Shown: positions 38,767 through 48,597, numbered from the stretch's first letter. The stretch: DNA of 64,000 nt from Microbacterium hydrocarbonoxydans (GCF_904831005.1 NZ_LR882982.1:1984001-2048000), one strand, 5' to 3'. Notes: generated by a model from the sequence alone, not told the origin. Numbers and translations are program-made.

Positions 38767-38786
38767 TCATCGCGCGCCCGGATGGT

Positions 38787-38792
38787 TAGGCT
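38787..38792 (+). promoter_or_regulatory. -10 box (TAGGCT) for leaderless M3 peptidase gene
   Basis: TAGGCT, then CGACCC, then the ATG at 38799. No ribosome site is seen. Confidence 0.5.
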
Positions 38793-38798
38793 CGACCC

Positions 38799-40850
38799 AT
38801 GACCGATGCCTCGAATCCGCTGCTCCAGCCGTCAGACCTGCCGTACGGGCTTCCGGACTACCGTTCGATCGAACCGGAGCACTACCTCCCGGCGTTCGAG
38901 GCGGCCTTCGACGAGCATCTCCGCGAGATCGCCCGCATCACGATGGTGCGCTCCGTGCCCACGTTCGAGAACACCATCGAGGCGCTCGAGCGCTCGGGAG
39001 AGCTGCTCGATCGAGTGGCGCACGCGTTCTACACCGTGAGTTCCGCTGACGCGACCCCCGAGATCCAGGCGGTCGACGAGCAGCTCGCGCCGCTGATGGC
39101 AGCCCACAACGACGCGATCACTCTCGACGGCGCGCTGTACTGGCGCGTTCAGCAGGTGCATGATCGTCTCGACGAGCTCGGACTCGATGATGAGCAGCGG
39201 TACCTCGTCGAACGGCATCATCGAGAGATGACGCATGCGGGCGCAGCCCTCGATGATGACGCGAAGAGCAGACTCACCGCCCTGAACCAGCAGCTGTCGA
39301 CGCTCAGCAACACCTTCGAGCGCAATCTCCTGAATGACACCAACGATCTCTCCGTGGTGTTCGACTCGCCCGACGAGCTCGCCGGCCTCAGCAGCGGCGA
39401 GCTCTCCGCCGCTGCTCGCGCTGCCGCCGATCGCGGCCTCGACGGTCGTTTCGTCATCTCTCTCCCGCTCTTCACCGGGCACCCGTACCTGGCGCAGCTT
39501 CGAGACCGAGAGTCGCGCCGCCGCATCCTGGCGGCCTCGCAGTCGCGTGCGTCGCGCAACAACGGGAACGACAATCGTCCCGTGCTCGCCGAGATCGTGC
39601 GCCTCCGCGCCGAGCGCGCGGCGCTGCTCGGCTATGCCTCGCACGCCGCGTACGTGACGGCAGACGAGACCGCCGGCACGCCGGACGCGGTCGAGCGGAT
39701 GCTGCGCGATCTCGCGGCGCCGTCTGCGCGCAACGCCCTGGCCGAGCGCGAGGCCCTGCAGAACATCGTCGACGAGACCGAAGCGTCACCGTTCCCCGTC
39801 GACGCACATGATTGGGCGTTCTACACCGAGAAGGTGCGCACTGCACGATATGCGATCGACACGAGCGCGCTGCGGCCCTGGTTCGAGGCGGAGAGAGTGC
39901 TGAAGGACGGCGTGTTCTTCGCAGCCACGAAGCTGTACGGCGTCACCTTCACGGAGCGGGCGGATCTCGTCGCCTATCACCCGGGCGCACGCGTGTTCGA
40001 GGTGCACGACGCAGACGGCACCGCGCTGGGGCTCTATGTGCTCGATCTGTATACGCGCGACTCGAAGCGCGGCGGCGCGTGGATGAATCCGATCGTGAGC
40101 CAGTCCCGCCTGCGCGGGACGCTGCCCGTGGTGGTCAACAACCTCAACGTGGCGCTCCCCGGAGAGGGAGAGCCCACGCTGCTCACGCTCGACGAGGTCA
40201 CGACGCTCTTCCACGAGTTCGGTCACGCCCTGCACGGACTCTTCGCCGTCGTCACCTACCCGCACTTCGCCGGAACGAACGTCTTCCGCGACTTCGTGGA
40301 GTTCCCGAGCCAGGTCAACGAGATGTGGATCCTCTGGCCCGAGGTGCTCGACAACTATGCACGGCACCATGAGACGGGCGAGGCACTCGACCCCGCGATC
40401 GTCGAACGACTGCGCGCGACGGAGACGTTCAACCAGGGCCACGACACGAGCGAGTATCTCGCCGCCGCCTGGCTCGACCAGGCCTGGCACACGATCACGG
40501 CAGACGCGGAGATCGGCGGCGTGGCGGAGTTCGAGGCCGCTGCCCTCGCCGACATCGGGCTGAACGACCCAGTGGTGCCGACCCGATATTCATCGACGTA
40601 CTTCGCGCACATCTTCTCGGGCGGGTACAGCGCCGGCTACTACTCGTACATCTGGAGCGAGGTGCTCGACGCCGACACTGTCGAGTGGTTCCGCGAGAAC
40701 GGCGGACTCACCCGAGAGAACGGCGACCGGTTCCGCTCCCGTCTCCTCGGCGTCGGAGGGTCCAAGGATCCGCTCGACGCCTACCGCGATTTCCGCGGAC
40801 GCGATGCGGAGATCGCACCGCTTCTGAAGCGCCGCGGCCTCGAGGGCTGA
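38799..40850 (+). CDS. M3 family metallopeptidase (Dcp type)
   Basis: A 683-residue zinc oligopeptidase of the peptidyl-dipeptidase Dcp/OpdA family, which removes dipeptides or clips short peptides. The zinc motif HEFGH is at 472-476, within LFHEFGHALHGL, and the third ligand region follows about 25 residues on (FVEFPSQVNEMW). A conserved HIFSGGYSAGYYSYIWSEV block near the C-terminus is the substrate-binding tyrosine region of Dcp enzymes. No signal peptide is present, so it is cytoplasmic, probably recycling peptides from ATP-dependent proteolysis; clpX lies just downstream on the other strand. Confidence 0.93.
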   Translation: MTDASNPLLQPSDLPYGLPDYRSIEPEHYLPAFEAAFDEHLREIARITMVRSVPTFENTIEALERSGELLDRVAHAFYTVSSADATPEIQAVDEQLAPLMAAHNDAITLDGALYWRVQQVHDRLDELGLDDEQRYLVERHHREMTHAGAALDDDAKSRLTALNQQLSTLSNTFERNLLNDTNDLSVVFDSPDELAGLSSGELSAAARAAADRGLDGRFVISLPLFTGHPYLAQLRDRESRRRILAASQSRASRNNGNDNRPVLAEIVRLRAERAALLGYASHAAYVTADETAGTPDAVERMLRDLAAPSARNALAEREALQNIVDETEASPFPVDAHDWAFYTEKVRTARYAIDTSALRPWFEAERVLKDGVFFAATKLYGVTFTERADLVAYHPGARVFEVHDADGTALGLYVLDLYTRDSKRGGAWMNPIVSQSRLRGTLPVVVNNLNVALPGEGEPTLLTLDEVTTLFHEFGHALHGLFAVVTYPHFAGTNVFRDFVEFPSQVNEMWILWPEVLDNYARHHETGEALDPAIVERLRATETFNQGHDTSEYLAAAWLDQAWHTITADAEIGGVAEFEAAALADIGLNDPVVPTRYSSTYFAHIFSGGYSAGYYSYIWSEVLDADTVEWFRENGGLTRENGDRFRSRLLGVGGSKDPLDAYRDFRGRDAEIAPLLKRRGLEG

Positions 40851-40866
40851 GCCGGTCGGGTGGAGC

Positions 40867-42135
40867 TCAGGCGCTCTTGCGCTTGCGCTCCATCACGATC
40901 GTCGGCGGAGCGCCCTCGTCGACGGCCGCCTGGGTGACGATGACCTTCGCGACGTCTTCGGCCGAGGGGATCTCGAACATGATCGGTCCGAGCACGTCTT
41001 CGAGGATGGCGCGCAGTCCGCGAGCGCCGGTCTTGCGCTCGACGGCGAGGTCGGCGATGGAGCGGAGCGCGCCCTCTTCGAATTCGAGCTGAACGCCGTC
41101 GAGTTCGAACATGCGCTGGTACTGCTTCACGAGCGCGTTGCGCGGACCCGTCAGGATGTCGATGAGGGCATCCTGATCGAGCGGCGAGACCGAGGTCACC
41201 ACAGGAAGACGACCGATGAACTCGGGGATCAGACCGAACTTGTGCAGGTCCTCCGGGAGAACCTCGCTGTACAGGTCGAGGTCCTTGCCCTTGTCGTGCA
41301 GCGGGGCTCCGAAGCCGATGCCGTGCTTGCCGACACGTGCCGACACGATGTCCTCCAGACCGGCGAACGCGCCGGCGACGATGAACAGCACGTTCGAGGT
41401 GTCGATCTGCAGGAACTCCTGGTGCGGGTGCTTGCGTCCGCCCTGCGGTGGTACGGACGCGACCGTTCCCTCGATGATCTTGAGAAGCGCCTGCTGCACG
41501 CCCTCACCTGAGACATCTCGAGTGATCGACGGGTTCTCGGCCTTGCGGGCGATCTTGTCGACCTCGTCGATGTAGATGATGCCCTGCTCGGCGCGCTTGA
41601 CGTCGTAGTCAGCGGCCTGGATGAGCTTGAGGAGGATGTTCTCCACGTCTTCGCCGACATACCCGGCTTCGGTGAGAGCCGTGGCGTCCGCGACCGCGAA
41701 AGGCACGTTGAGTCGCTTCGCGAGCGTCTGAGCCAGGTAGGTCTTGCCGCAGCCGGTCGGTCCGATGAGCAGGATGTTGCTCTTGGCGATCTCGACGCTC
41801 TCGGCCTTCTGCTCGGCCGTCTGCAGGGTGCCATGAGCGCGGATGCGCTTGTAGTGGTTGTAGACGGCGACGGCCAATGCCTTCTTGGCGGGCTCCTGGC
41901 CGACGACGTACTCCTCGAGGAACGAGAAGATCTCGCGGGGCTTGGGCAGCTCGAAGTCTGCACTCCCCTCGGCGGACGACTCGGCCATCCGCTCCTCGAT
42001 GATCTCGTTGCACAGCTCGACGCACTCGTCGCAGATGTACACACCGGGTCCTGCGATGAGCTGCTGCACCTGCTTCTGGCTCTTTCCGCAGAATGAGCAC
42101 TTGAACAGGTCAGCGCTTTCGCCGATACGGGCCAT
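40867..42135 (-). CDS. clpX: ATP-dependent Clp protease ATP-binding subunit ClpX
   Basis: A 422-residue AAA+ unfoldase that feeds substrates to ClpP. The N-terminal zinc domain has cysteines C13, C16, C35 and C38. Walker A GPTGCGKT is at 125-132 and Walker B IYIDEVDK follows. The IGF tripeptide that docks on ClpP is present in KHGIGFGAP. The ATG is supported by AGGAGG. It converges on the M3 peptidase gene. Unlike the usual actinobacterial order, it is separated from clpP2 by four genes. Confidence 0.97.
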   Translation of the reverse strand: MARIGESADLFKCSFCGKSQKQVQQLIAGPGVYICDECVELCNEIIEERMAESSAEGSADFELPKPREIFSFLEEYVVGQEPAKKALAVAVYNHYKRIRAHGTLQTAEQKAESVEIAKSNILLIGPTGCGKTYLAQTLAKRLNVPFAVADATALTEAGYVGEDVENILLKLIQAADYDVKRAEQGIIYIDEVDKIARKAENPSITRDVSGEGVQQALLKIIEGTVASVPPQGGRKHPHQEFLQIDTSNVLFIVAGAFAGLEDIVSARVGKHGIGFGAPLHDKGKDLDLYSEVLPEDLHKFGLIPEFIGRLPVVTSVSPLDQDALIDILTGPRNALVKQYQRMFELDGVQLEFEEGALRSIADLAVERKTGARGLRAILEDVLGPIMFEIPSAEDVAKVIVTQAAVDEGAPPTIVMERKRKSA

Positions 42136-42173
42136 GCGCGTCCTCCTAGGGGGGATCCTGAGATCGTCTACTG

Positions 42174-42179
42174 AGCCTA
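42174..42179 (-). promoter_or_regulatory. Possible -10 box (TAGGCT) for clpX
   Basis: TAGGCT on the minus strand about 40 bases before the clpX ATG. A start near 42167 would give a short leader that includes the AGGAGG ribosome site. The -35 is weak. Confidence 0.4.
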
Positions 42180-42240
42180 ACCGCTGCATCCGACACCGGG
42201 ACGCATTGGCGCGGCGTCCACTCGAACGATGCTGAATGCT

Positions 42241-42272
42241 GAGAGCCCCGCAGCTCAAGCTGCGGGGCTCTC
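42241..42272 (-). terminator. Terminator of the deoC-ALDH operon
   Basis: GAGAGCCCCGCAGCT pairs with AGCTGCGGGGCTCTC, a stem of up to 15 base pairs with a very small loop. It lies downstream of the short ALDH gene and separates it from clpX. Confidence 0.8.
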
Positions 42273-42292
42273 GTGGCGGGGGTCCGCCGATG

Positions 42293-43144
42293 TCAGACCA
42301 TGCTCTTGGTGTGCCAGACGGTCTTGACCTCGGTGAAAGCGCCGATGCGCTCCGGAGATGCGGTGACGGCGCCGGGAGGCAACACGCGCTTGAGCGTCTC
42401 GGCGGCGGCGATCTGCATGTCGATCCACTCGAGATCGCCGGCACCGGCCAGATCGAGCGCATTGACGTCCTGGTGCGAGGCGAGCCAGGGCGCCATCTCG
42501 GCGGGCGAGCCGGTGAGCACGTTGACGACGCCCCCGGGCACATCGCTCGTGGCGAGCACCTCGGCGAGGCTGATGGCCGACAGCGGGAACCGCTCGCTCG
42601 CGATCACGACGACCGTGTTGCCCGCGACGAGCGCAGGAGCCACGACCGAGACGAGACCGAGCAGCGCGGAGTCCTGCGGTGCGACGATCGCGACGACACC
42701 GGTCGGCTCCGGCACCGAGATGTTGAAGTACGGACCCGAGACCGGGTTCGCGTTGCCCGCGACCTGCGCGTATTTGTCGCACCAGCCTGCGTACCAGACC
42801 CAGAGATCGATCGCCTCGTCGACCTGTGCGGCGGCGGCGGACGTCGAGACGCCCTCCTGCGCGGCGATCTCGTCGATGAACTGCGCGCGGCGTCCCTCGA
42901 GCACCTCGGCCACACGGTAGAGCACTTGACCGCGGTTGTACGCGGTGGCACCGGACCAGCCCTTCACGGCGGCACGGGCGGCGACGACCGCATCCCGTGC
43001 ATCCTTGCGAGAACCCTGGGCAGCGTTCGCAAGGAACGCTCCCTTGGCCGACAGCACCTCGTAGGTCCGGCCGGACTCGCTGCGCGGGAAGGCACCGCCG
43101 ATCGCCAGCTTGTAGGTCTTCGGAACGGTCAATCGCTTGCTCAT
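42293..43144 (-). CDS. Half-length aldehyde dehydrogenase paralogue, probably catalytically inactive
   Basis: A 283-residue protein that matches the N-terminal NAD-binding part of aldehyde dehydrogenases ([28 protein letters not shown]) but stops before the region holding the catalytic cysteine and most of the catalytic domain. It is not an obvious random truncation: the frame is intact, codon use is normal, and its ATG overlaps the stop of the full-length enzyme by four bases (ATGA). A similar two-ALDH arrangement after deoC occurs in other actinobacteria. It may act as a structural partner of the full-length enzyme. Confidence 0.82.
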   Translation of the reverse strand: MSKRLTVPKTYKLAIGGAFPRSESGRTYEVLSAKGAFLANAAQGSRKDARDAVVAARAAVKGWSGATAYNRGQVLYRVAEVLEGRRAQFIDEIAAQEGVSTSAAAAQVDEAIDLWVWYAGWCDKYAQVAGNANPVSGPYFNISVPEPTGVVAIVAPQDSALLGLVSVVAPALVAGNTVVVIASERFPLSAISLAEVLATSDVPGGVVNVLTGSPAEMAPWLASHQDVNALDLAGAGDLEWIDMQIAAAETLKRVLPPGAVTASPERIGAFTEVKTVWHTKSMV

Positions 43145-44583
43145 GCGGAGGCCCCCTTCAGGTATGCGGTGAGACCCTGACGCCCGCCTTCACGGCCGTA
43201 TCCGGACTCCTTGTAGCCGCCGAACGGGCTCGACGGGTCGAATCGGTTGAACGTGTTCGCCCAGATGACACCGGCACGCAGACGGTCGGCGACCGCGAGG
43301 ATGCGCGAGCCCTTGTCCGACCAGATTCCGGCCGAGAGGCCGTACGGCGTGTTGTTCGCCTTCGCGACCGCCTCGGCGGGCGTGCGGAACGTGAGCACCG
43401 ACAGGACCGGACCGAAGACCTCGTCGCGGGCGATGCGATGCGACGCCTCGACACCCGTGAAGATCGTCGGAGCGAACCAGAACCCCTTGTCGGGGATCGC
43501 GCAGTCCGCGGTCCAGCGCTCTGCACCCTCGGCCTCGCCTATGTCGCTCAGCTCACGGATGCGGGCGAGCTGTGCCGCCGAGTTGATCGCGCCGATGTCG
43601 GTGTTCTTGTCGAGCGGGTCGCCGAGACGCAGCGTCGACAGGCGGTTCTTCAGTCGATCGACGACCTCGTCGTGGATCGACTCCTGCACGAGCAGACGGC
43701 TGCCCGCGCAGCACACGTGCCCCTGGTTGAAGAAGATGCCGTTCACGATGCCCTCGATCGCCTGGTCGATCGGCGCGTCATCGAAGACGATGTTGGCCGC
43801 CTTGCCACCCAGCTCGAGCGTGAGCTTCTTGTCGGTGCCGGCGACGGCGCGAGCGATGTCGCGTCCGACACCGGTCGAACCCGTGAAGGCCACCTTGTCG
43901 ACGTCGGGATGGCGCACGAGCGTGGCGCCCGTGGAACCGGCGCCCGTGACGATGTTGACGACGCCGGCGGGGAGATCCGCCTGCTGCAGGATCTCGGCGA
44001 AGATCAGCGCCGTCAGGGGTGTGGTCTCCGCAGGTTTGAGCACCACCGTGTTGCCTGCCGCCAGCGCAGGAGCGAGCTTCCACGCGAGCATCAGCAACGG
44101 GAAGTTCCAGGGGATGATCTGCCCGGCGACGCCGAGAGCACGCGGGTCGGCGCCGAGCCCGGCGTAGTCGAGCTTGTCGGCCCACCCCGCGTAGTAGAAG
44201 AACCAGGAGGCGACGAGAGGCACGTCGACGTCGCGGCTCTCCTTGATCGGCTTGCCGTTGTCGAGGCTCTCGGCGACGGCGAGCTCGCGAGCCCGCTCCT
44301 GCACGAGACGTGCGATGCGGAAGAGGTACTTGCCGCGATCGCGGCCACTCATCTTCGACCAGGTCTTCTCATAGGCGCGACGTGCGGCGGCGACCGCGCG
44401 GTCGATGTCGTCGTCGTTCGCCGACGCGATCTCGGCGATGCGGGTCTCGTCGGCCGGAGAGATCGTGGTGAAGCTCGGGCCCGAGCCATCGACGAACTCG
44501 CCGTCGATGAAGAGGCCGTAGCTGTCCTTCAGGTTGAGGACTGCCTTCGACTCCGGCGCCGGAGCGTATTCCAGGAATGACAT
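43141..44583 (-). CDS. Aldehyde dehydrogenase
   Basis: A full-length NAD(P)-dependent aldehyde dehydrogenase, 480 residues. The general-base glutamate region LELGGKAANIVFDDA and the catalytic cysteine C291 in GHVCCAGSR are intact, as is the GYKESGYGREGG end. Placed after deoC, it probably oxidises acetaldehyde released from deoxyribose 5-phosphate, though that substrate is inferred from context. AGGAG precedes the ATG, 10 bases after the deoC stop. Confidence 0.93.
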   Translation of the reverse strand: MSFLEYAPAPESKAVLNLKDSYGLFIDGEFVDGSGPSFTTISPADETRIAEIASANDDDIDRAVAAARRAYEKTWSKMSGRDRGKYLFRIARLVQERARELAVAESLDNGKPIKESRDVDVPLVASWFFYYAGWADKLDYAGLGADPRALGVAGQIIPWNFPLLMLAWKLAPALAAGNTVVLKPAETTPLTALIFAEILQQADLPAGVVNIVTGAGSTGATLVRHPDVDKVAFTGSTGVGRDIARAVAGTDKKLTLELGGKAANIVFDDAPIDQAIEGIVNGIFFNQGHVCCAGSRLLVQESIHDEVVDRLKNRLSTLRLGDPLDKNTDIGAINSAAQLARIRELSDIGEAEGAERWTADCAIPDKGFWFAPTIFTGVEASHRIARDEVFGPVLSVLTFRTPAEAVAKANNTPYGLSAGIWSDKGSRILAVADRLRAGVIWANTFNRFDPSSPFGGYKESGYGREGGRQGLTAYLKGASA

Positions 44584-44593
44584 ATGCGGGCTC

Positions 44594-45595
44594 CTAGTCG
44601 ATCGTGACGTAGTCAGGGCCGGAGTAGTGGCCGGTGGTGAGCTTCTGGCGCTGCAGCAGCACGTCGTTCAGCAGACTCGAGGCGCCGAAGCGGAAGAGGT
44701 GCGGCTGAAGCCACTCCTCGCCTACGGTCTCGGCGACGGTGACAAGGTACTTCACGGCGTCCTTCGACGCACGGATGCCGCCGGCAGGCTTCACGCCGAT
44801 GCGCTCCCCCGTGCCGCGATACCAGTCGCGCACTGTCTCGAGCATGAGCAGAGTGGTGGGCAGCGTCGCCGCCGGCTGCACCTTTCCGGTGGACGTCTTG
44901 ATGAAGTCGCCTCCGGCGAGGATGCCGAGCCATGACGCGCGCTTGATGTTGTCGTAGGTGTTCAGCTCGCCGGTCTCGAGGATCACCTTGAGCGAGGCGT
45001 AGGAGCCGTCCGCACGGCGGCACGCCTCTTTCACCTGGGCGATCTGGTCGTACACGAGTCCATAGCGCCCCGAAAGGAAGGCCCCTCGGTCGATGACCAT
45101 GTCGATCTCATCTGCGCCCGCGGCGACCGCGTCGGCGGTATCAGCCAGCTTGATGGCCAGAGATGACCGCCCACTCGGGAACGCGGTGGCGACCGCGGCG
45201 ACCGAGATCAGTCCGTCGTCCGGGTCACCGTGCAGAGCTCCGAGCGCCTCGACCGCGTCGCCTACCATGTCGCCGTAGACGCAGACGGCGGCGACCTTCG
45301 GGGTCGACGGGTCCGCGGCATCCGGGTTCTTGGCCTTGGCGACCAGCGATCGCACCTTGCCGGGGGTGTCGGAGCCCTCGAGCGTGGTGAGGTCGATCAG
45401 TCTGATGATCGTGTCGAGCGCCCAGGCCTTCGACGTGGTCTTGATCGATCGCGTGCCGAGGCCGGCAGCGCGTTGCTCGAGCCCGGTGGCATCGACGCCG
45501 GGGAGTCCGTGCAGGAATCGGCGGAGAGTGGCGTCATCCGGCTCACCGCCGAGAACGTCCACCGCCGATCTGCGGCTGAGTTCTTGGGTCGTCAT
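44594..45595 (-). CDS. deoC: Deoxyribose-phosphate aldolase
   Basis: Cleaves 2-deoxyribose 5-phosphate to glyceraldehyde 3-phosphate and acetaldehyde. The Schiff-base lysine lies in DFIKTSTGK and the second active-site lysine in VKPAGGIR. At 333 residues it is the longer DeoC form, with an N-terminal extension relative to the E. coli protein (259). The ATG overlaps the regulator stop codon (ATGA), so the regulator and the enzymes form one transcript. Confidence 0.94.
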   Translation of the reverse strand: MTTQELSRRSAVDVLGGEPDDATLRRFLHGLPGVDATGLEQRAAGLGTRSIKTTSKAWALDTIIRLIDLTTLEGSDTPGKVRSLVAKAKNPDAADPSTPKVAAVCVYGDMVGDAVEALGALHGDPDDGLISVAAVATAFPSGRSSLAIKLADTADAVAAGADEIDMVIDRGAFLSGRYGLVYDQIAQVKEACRRADGSYASLKVILETGELNTYDNIKRASWLGILAGGDFIKTSTGKVQPAATLPTTLLMLETVRDWYRGTGERIGVKPAGGIRASKDAVKYLVTVAETVGEEWLQPHLFRFGASSLLNDVLLQRQKLTTGHYSGPDYVTID

Positions 45596-46527
45596 CGTTC
45601 CTCCAACAATGCTCGTGCTGTGTTCTCATCTGTCACCAGGACGCTGCACAGGCCGCTGGTCACGACCGTGCGCGCGATGTCGTGCTTCGCGTCGCCGGCT
45701 GTCACGAAGACAGCTCGGCTCGCTCCTCGAAGGCGCCCGAGGTCCACTCCGACGGTCCGAGCGTCGAGCTGCGGGTCGACGATGTTGCCGTCGGCGTCGA
45801 TGTAGCGTCCGAGGACATCGCCCACCGCACCGCGGCGGGCGAGCTCCTCGACATCGGATGCCGAGAGGTAGCCGTTCTCCACATGCGCCGAACTGGCGTC
45901 GCACGGTCCGGCTGTGAAAAGGAAGGCCTGCGCTTCTGCGGCCTCTTCAAGAACAGCCGCGACAGTGCGGTCCGACTCGATCGCCTGCTTGGTCTCGACG
46001 CGCTCGAGGATCGCGGGGCTCGGGAGCAGAGACACCTGTCCCGACGCTCGCTGAGCGATCGTGACGGCGAGCCCCGCGGCGCCACCGGATCGCCGGTTGA
46101 GGCTCACTCCCCCGTTGAGCTGCACGACCGTGACGCCGGTCGCCCACCCGTCGGGAAGCGCCTCGGCCACTGCGCGCAGCGTGCGACCCCAGCTCACTCC
46201 GAGAGTCCGCGGCACAGGTCGCATGGCGGTCAGGTAGTCGGCCGCAGCCTGCGCGACGCGCTCGAGCGTGCCGTCGTCACCTTCGGGCGCGGGCACGACG
46301 ACGGCGGCGGCGAGCCCATGTCGATCGACGAGCTCGCGCTCGAGGCCGAGCCGACGGGCACGCGGGTGGATGATCTCGATCCGGACGATGCCCCGCTCCC
46401 GAGCCTGGATCAGCAGTCGCCCGACCTTCCAGCGGGAGAGCCCCAGGAGCGCTCCGATCTCGTCCTGCGTCTTCTCCTCGTCGTAGTACAACTCGGCGAC
46501 GCGGACCATCGTCAGCTCATCGTCCAC
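45592..46527 (-). CDS. SorC/DeoR-type sugar-binding transcriptional regulator
   Basis: A 311-residue regulator with an N-terminal helix-turn-helix (about residues 9-45, including TQDEIGALLGLSRWKVGRLL) and a large SorC-type sugar-phosphate-binding domain. The start is the GTG at 46525-46527, chosen for the strong AGGAGGAT site upstream; upstream in-frame ATGs lack one. Bacillus subtilis DeoR, of the same family, responds to deoxyribose 5-phosphate, and the deoC gene directly downstream suggests the same ligand here. A 12-base palindrome upstream of the likely -10 is a candidate operator. Confidence 0.88.
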   Translation of the reverse strand: MDDELTMVRVAELYYDEEKTQDEIGALLGLSRWKVGRLLIQARERGIVRIEIIHPRARRLGLERELVDRHGLAAAVVVPAPEGDDGTLERVAQAAADYLTAMRPVPRTLGVSWGRTLRAVAEALPDGWATGVTVVQLNGGVSLNRRSGGAAGLAVTIAQRASGQVSLLPSPAILERVETKQAIESDRTVAAVLEEAAEAQAFLFTAGPCDASSAHVENGYLSASDVEELARRGAVGDVLGRYIDADGNIVDPQLDARTVGVDLGRLRGASRAVFVTAGDAKHDIARTVVTSGLCSVLVTDENTARALLEER

Positions 46528-46546
46528 AGCATCCTCCTCTTCCTTC

Positions 46547-46593
46547 AGACTACGCGCCTTCCGGATTTCGCGCATGCATCCGCTCATATGAGC
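46547..46593 (-). promoter_or_regulatory. Promoter and candidate operator of the SorC-deoC operon
   Basis: TAGTCT at 46547-46552 (-10) lies 19 bases upstream of the regulator GTG. A perfect palindrome, GCTCATATGAGC at 46582-46593, lies just upstream of the -35 position, where binding would block or tune transcription. Confidence 0.5.
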
Positions 46594-46633
46594 AGCACGG
46601 CGAGACCATTCGCACATCTGCCGGATACGCAGA

Positions 46634-46663
46634 AAGGACGTCGGCCCACGGGCCGACGTCCTT
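46634..46663 (-). terminator. Terminator after clpP2
   Basis: AAGGACGTCGGCCC pairs with GGGCCGACGTCCTT in a 14-base-pair stem, directly downstream of the clpP2 stop codon. Confidence 0.82.
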
Positions 46664-46677
46664 CCTGAACCGGATGC

Positions 46678-47319
46678 TTACGCGCGCTTGCGCGAGGTGA
46701 GCACCTGGTCGACGATTCCGTAGTCCAGCGCCTCAGCGGCCGAGAGGATCTTGTCGCGATCGATGTCGCGGTTGACCTGCTCGACGGACTTGCCGGTGTG
46801 GCGCGCCATGGTCTCTTCGAGCCAGGTGCGCATGCGGAGGATCTCCGCCGCCTGGATCTCGATGTCGGATGCCTGACCGTGACCCGCCTCGCCCATCGCC
46901 GGCTGGTGCATGAGCACGCGAGCGTTGGGCAGAGCGAGACGCTTGCCGGGGTGTCCTCCGGCGAGCAGCACCGATGCAGCCGATGCGGCCTGTCCGAGCA
47001 CCACTGTCTGAATCTGCGGAGCGACGTACTGCATCGTGTCGTAGATCGCCGTCATCGCGGTGAACGAGCCACCGGGTGAGTTGATGTACATCGTGATGTC
47101 GCGCTCGGAGTCCTGGCTCTCGAGAACGAGGAGCTGGGCCATCACGTCGTCAGCCGACGCATCGTCGACCTGGACGCCGAGGAAGATCACGCGATCTTCG
47201 AACAGCTTGTTGTAGGGGTCCTGGCGCTTGAATCCGTATGCCGTGCGCTCCTCGAACTGAGGAAGCACGTAGCGGCTGGAGGGCAGATCGCCGGCAGAGC
47301 GGAAGGTGGGTGCGTACAT
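46678..47319 (-). CDS. clpP2: ATP-dependent Clp protease proteolytic subunit (second copy)
   Basis: A 213-residue serine protease subunit. The catalytic serine lies in [14 protein letters not shown], the histidine in VLMHQPAM and the aspartate in DRDKILSA. The N-terminus is longer than in its neighbour and starts [20 protein letters not shown]. In actinobacteria the two different ClpP chains form a mixed 14-mer. AAAGGA precedes the ATG, 20 bases after the clpP1 stop. Confidence 0.96.
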   Translation of the reverse strand: MYAPTFRSAGDLPSSRYVLPQFEERTAYGFKRQDPYNKLFEDRVIFLGVQVDDASADDVMAQLLVLESQDSERDITMYINSPGGSFTAMTAIYDTMQYVAPQIQTVVLGQAASAASVLLAGGHPGKRLALPNARVLMHQPAMGEAGHGQASDIEIQAAEILRMRTWLEETMARHTGKSVEQVNRDIDRDKILSAAEALDYGIVDQVLTSRKRA

Positions 47320-47339
47320 GAGAGTCCTTTCGCTTTCCG

Positions 47340-47936
47340 TTACTTGATGTCCTGGTCGGTTCCGCCGCCACCGATGACGTCGGTGGCCGAGTCGCGGATG
47401 TGATCGACGAAACCGTACTCGAGGGCCTCGTCGGCGGTGAACCAGCGATCGCGGTCACCGTCTTCGTTGATCTGCTCGACCGACTTGCCGGTCTGAGCGG
47501 CCGTGATCTCGGCCAGGCGGTTCTTCATCGACGTGATCAGCTGCGCCTGCGTCTGGATGTCGCTCGACGTTCCGCCGAAACCACCGTGCGGCTGGTGCAG
47601 CAGCACCCGGGCGTTGGGCGTGATGTAGCGCTTGCCCTTGGTGCCCGCGGTCAGCAGCAGCTGACCCATCGACGCGGCCATACCGATCCCGACCGTGACG
47701 ATGTCGTTCGGAACGAACTGCATCGTGTCATAGATCGCCATGCCCGCGGTGATCGATCCACCGGGCGAGTTGATGTAGAGGTAGATGTCCTTCTCGGAGT
47801 CCTCTGCGGCGAGAAGGAGGATCTTCGCGCAGATCTCGTTCGCATTGTCGTCGCGCACCTCCGATCCCAGCCAGATGATGCGGTCCTTCAACAGTCGGTC
47901 GAAGACGCTCGTAGCGAGGAGGGGTTCTGCAGCCAT
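47340..47936 (-). CDS. clpP1: ATP-dependent Clp protease proteolytic subunit (first copy)
   Basis: A 198-residue ClpP with catalytic serine in [14 protein letters not shown], histidine in VLLHQPHGG and aspartate in the [12 protein letters not shown] segment. It pairs with ClpP2 encoded directly downstream. The ATG has AGGAG five bases upstream. TAGATT about 37 bases further up is a candidate -10. I could not find a clear ClgR-type operator. Confidence 0.96.
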   Translation of the reverse strand: MAAEPLLATSVFDRLLKDRIIWLGSEVRDDNANEICAKILLLAAEDSEKDIYLYINSPGGSITAGMAIYDTMQFVPNDIVTVGIGMAASMGQLLLTAGTKGKRYITPNARVLLHQPHGGFGGTSSDIQTQAQLITSMKNRLAEITAAQTGKSVEQINEDGDRDRWFTADEALEYGFVDHIRDSATDVIGGGGTDQDIK

Positions 47937-48017
47937 GTCAGCTCCTGATTCCGTGTTTCAGTGATTCGAATCTACCGGCGACAACGCAGCGCTCAGGCCG
48001 TGTTCGCCGTCGGCATA

Positions 48018-48527
48018 TCAGCCGTCGAGTTCGGCGATCTCGTGGGCGTAGGCAGTCATCGAGCGGTGGTACCGGGGCAGGTGCGGCACGAGTGCGAGCA
48101 GCGCGACCGAGAGGCCCTGCGCCGGGCGCCCCGCGCTCGCGAGGATCAGCGCGTGCACCGTCGCGACGGCGTCCCGGTAGGGGCCGTCGCCCGACACCTC
48201 CTCCTCCGCGCGGATCACGGCGAGGGCATCGTCGTACTCTCCGAGGTTGCGCAGCGAGCTCGCCAGCTGGATGACGCACTGGGGACGATGCTCGTCATCG
48301 AGACCCAGTGCGAGAGCGCGCCTGTACAGCTCCACCGCCTCGGCGGGCCGCCCCGCGGAGTCCCGCGCACCGGCGCGTTCGAACTCGGCGCGCGCATCGT
48401 CACTCCCCCGCTCGGCGGCGAGAGCGTCGATCCTCGCGATCGTGTCGTCCCCGACCTCTTCACCGGTCGCGTCGTCCCACACCTCGTCGACGCGCTCTTC
48501 CCAGGTCTTCATGGTCTCCTCGGTCAT
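48018..48527 (-). CDS. Small TPR-like protein
   Basis: A 169-residue soluble helical protein. The segments ARDSAGRPAEAVELYRRALA and ASSLRNLGEYDDALAVIRAE have the spacing of tetratricopeptide repeats. Proteins like this usually mediate protein contacts; its partner is unknown. The ATG at 48527 has GGAG nearby; the ATG six codons later, after CGAGGAGACC, is a second candidate. It lies between the tig terminator and clpP1. Confidence 0.75.
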   Translation of the reverse strand: MTEETMKTWEERVDEVWDDATGEEVGDDTIARIDALAAERGSDDARAEFERAGARDSAGRPAEAVELYRRALALGLDDEHRPQCVIQLASSLRNLGEYDDALAVIRAEEEVSGDGPYRDAVATVHALILASAGRPAQGLSVALLALVPHLPRYHRSMTAYAHEIAELDG

Positions 48528-48546
48528 CTGCTCACTCCATTCACGA

Positions 48547-48580
48547 GAAAGGGGCGGATGCCGCAGCATCCGCCCCTTTC
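48547..48580 (-). terminator. Terminator of tig
   Basis: GAAAGGGGCGGATGC pairs with GCATCCGCCCCTTTC, a 15-base-pair stem with a four-base loop, just after the tig stop codon. Confidence 0.82.
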
Positions 48581-48597
48581 ATCGAGATCGTGTTCGA

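Noticed and set aside
35825..38770. A 981-codon minus-strand frame opposite valS
   Set aside because: Shadow of valS, which has HIGH and KMSKS on the plus strand; no domain is recognisable in the minus-strand product.
47937..48017. ClgR-type operator upstream of clpP1
   Set aside because: Only scattered CGC and GCG triplets are present; none matches the spaced inverted motif described for ClgR well enough to report.
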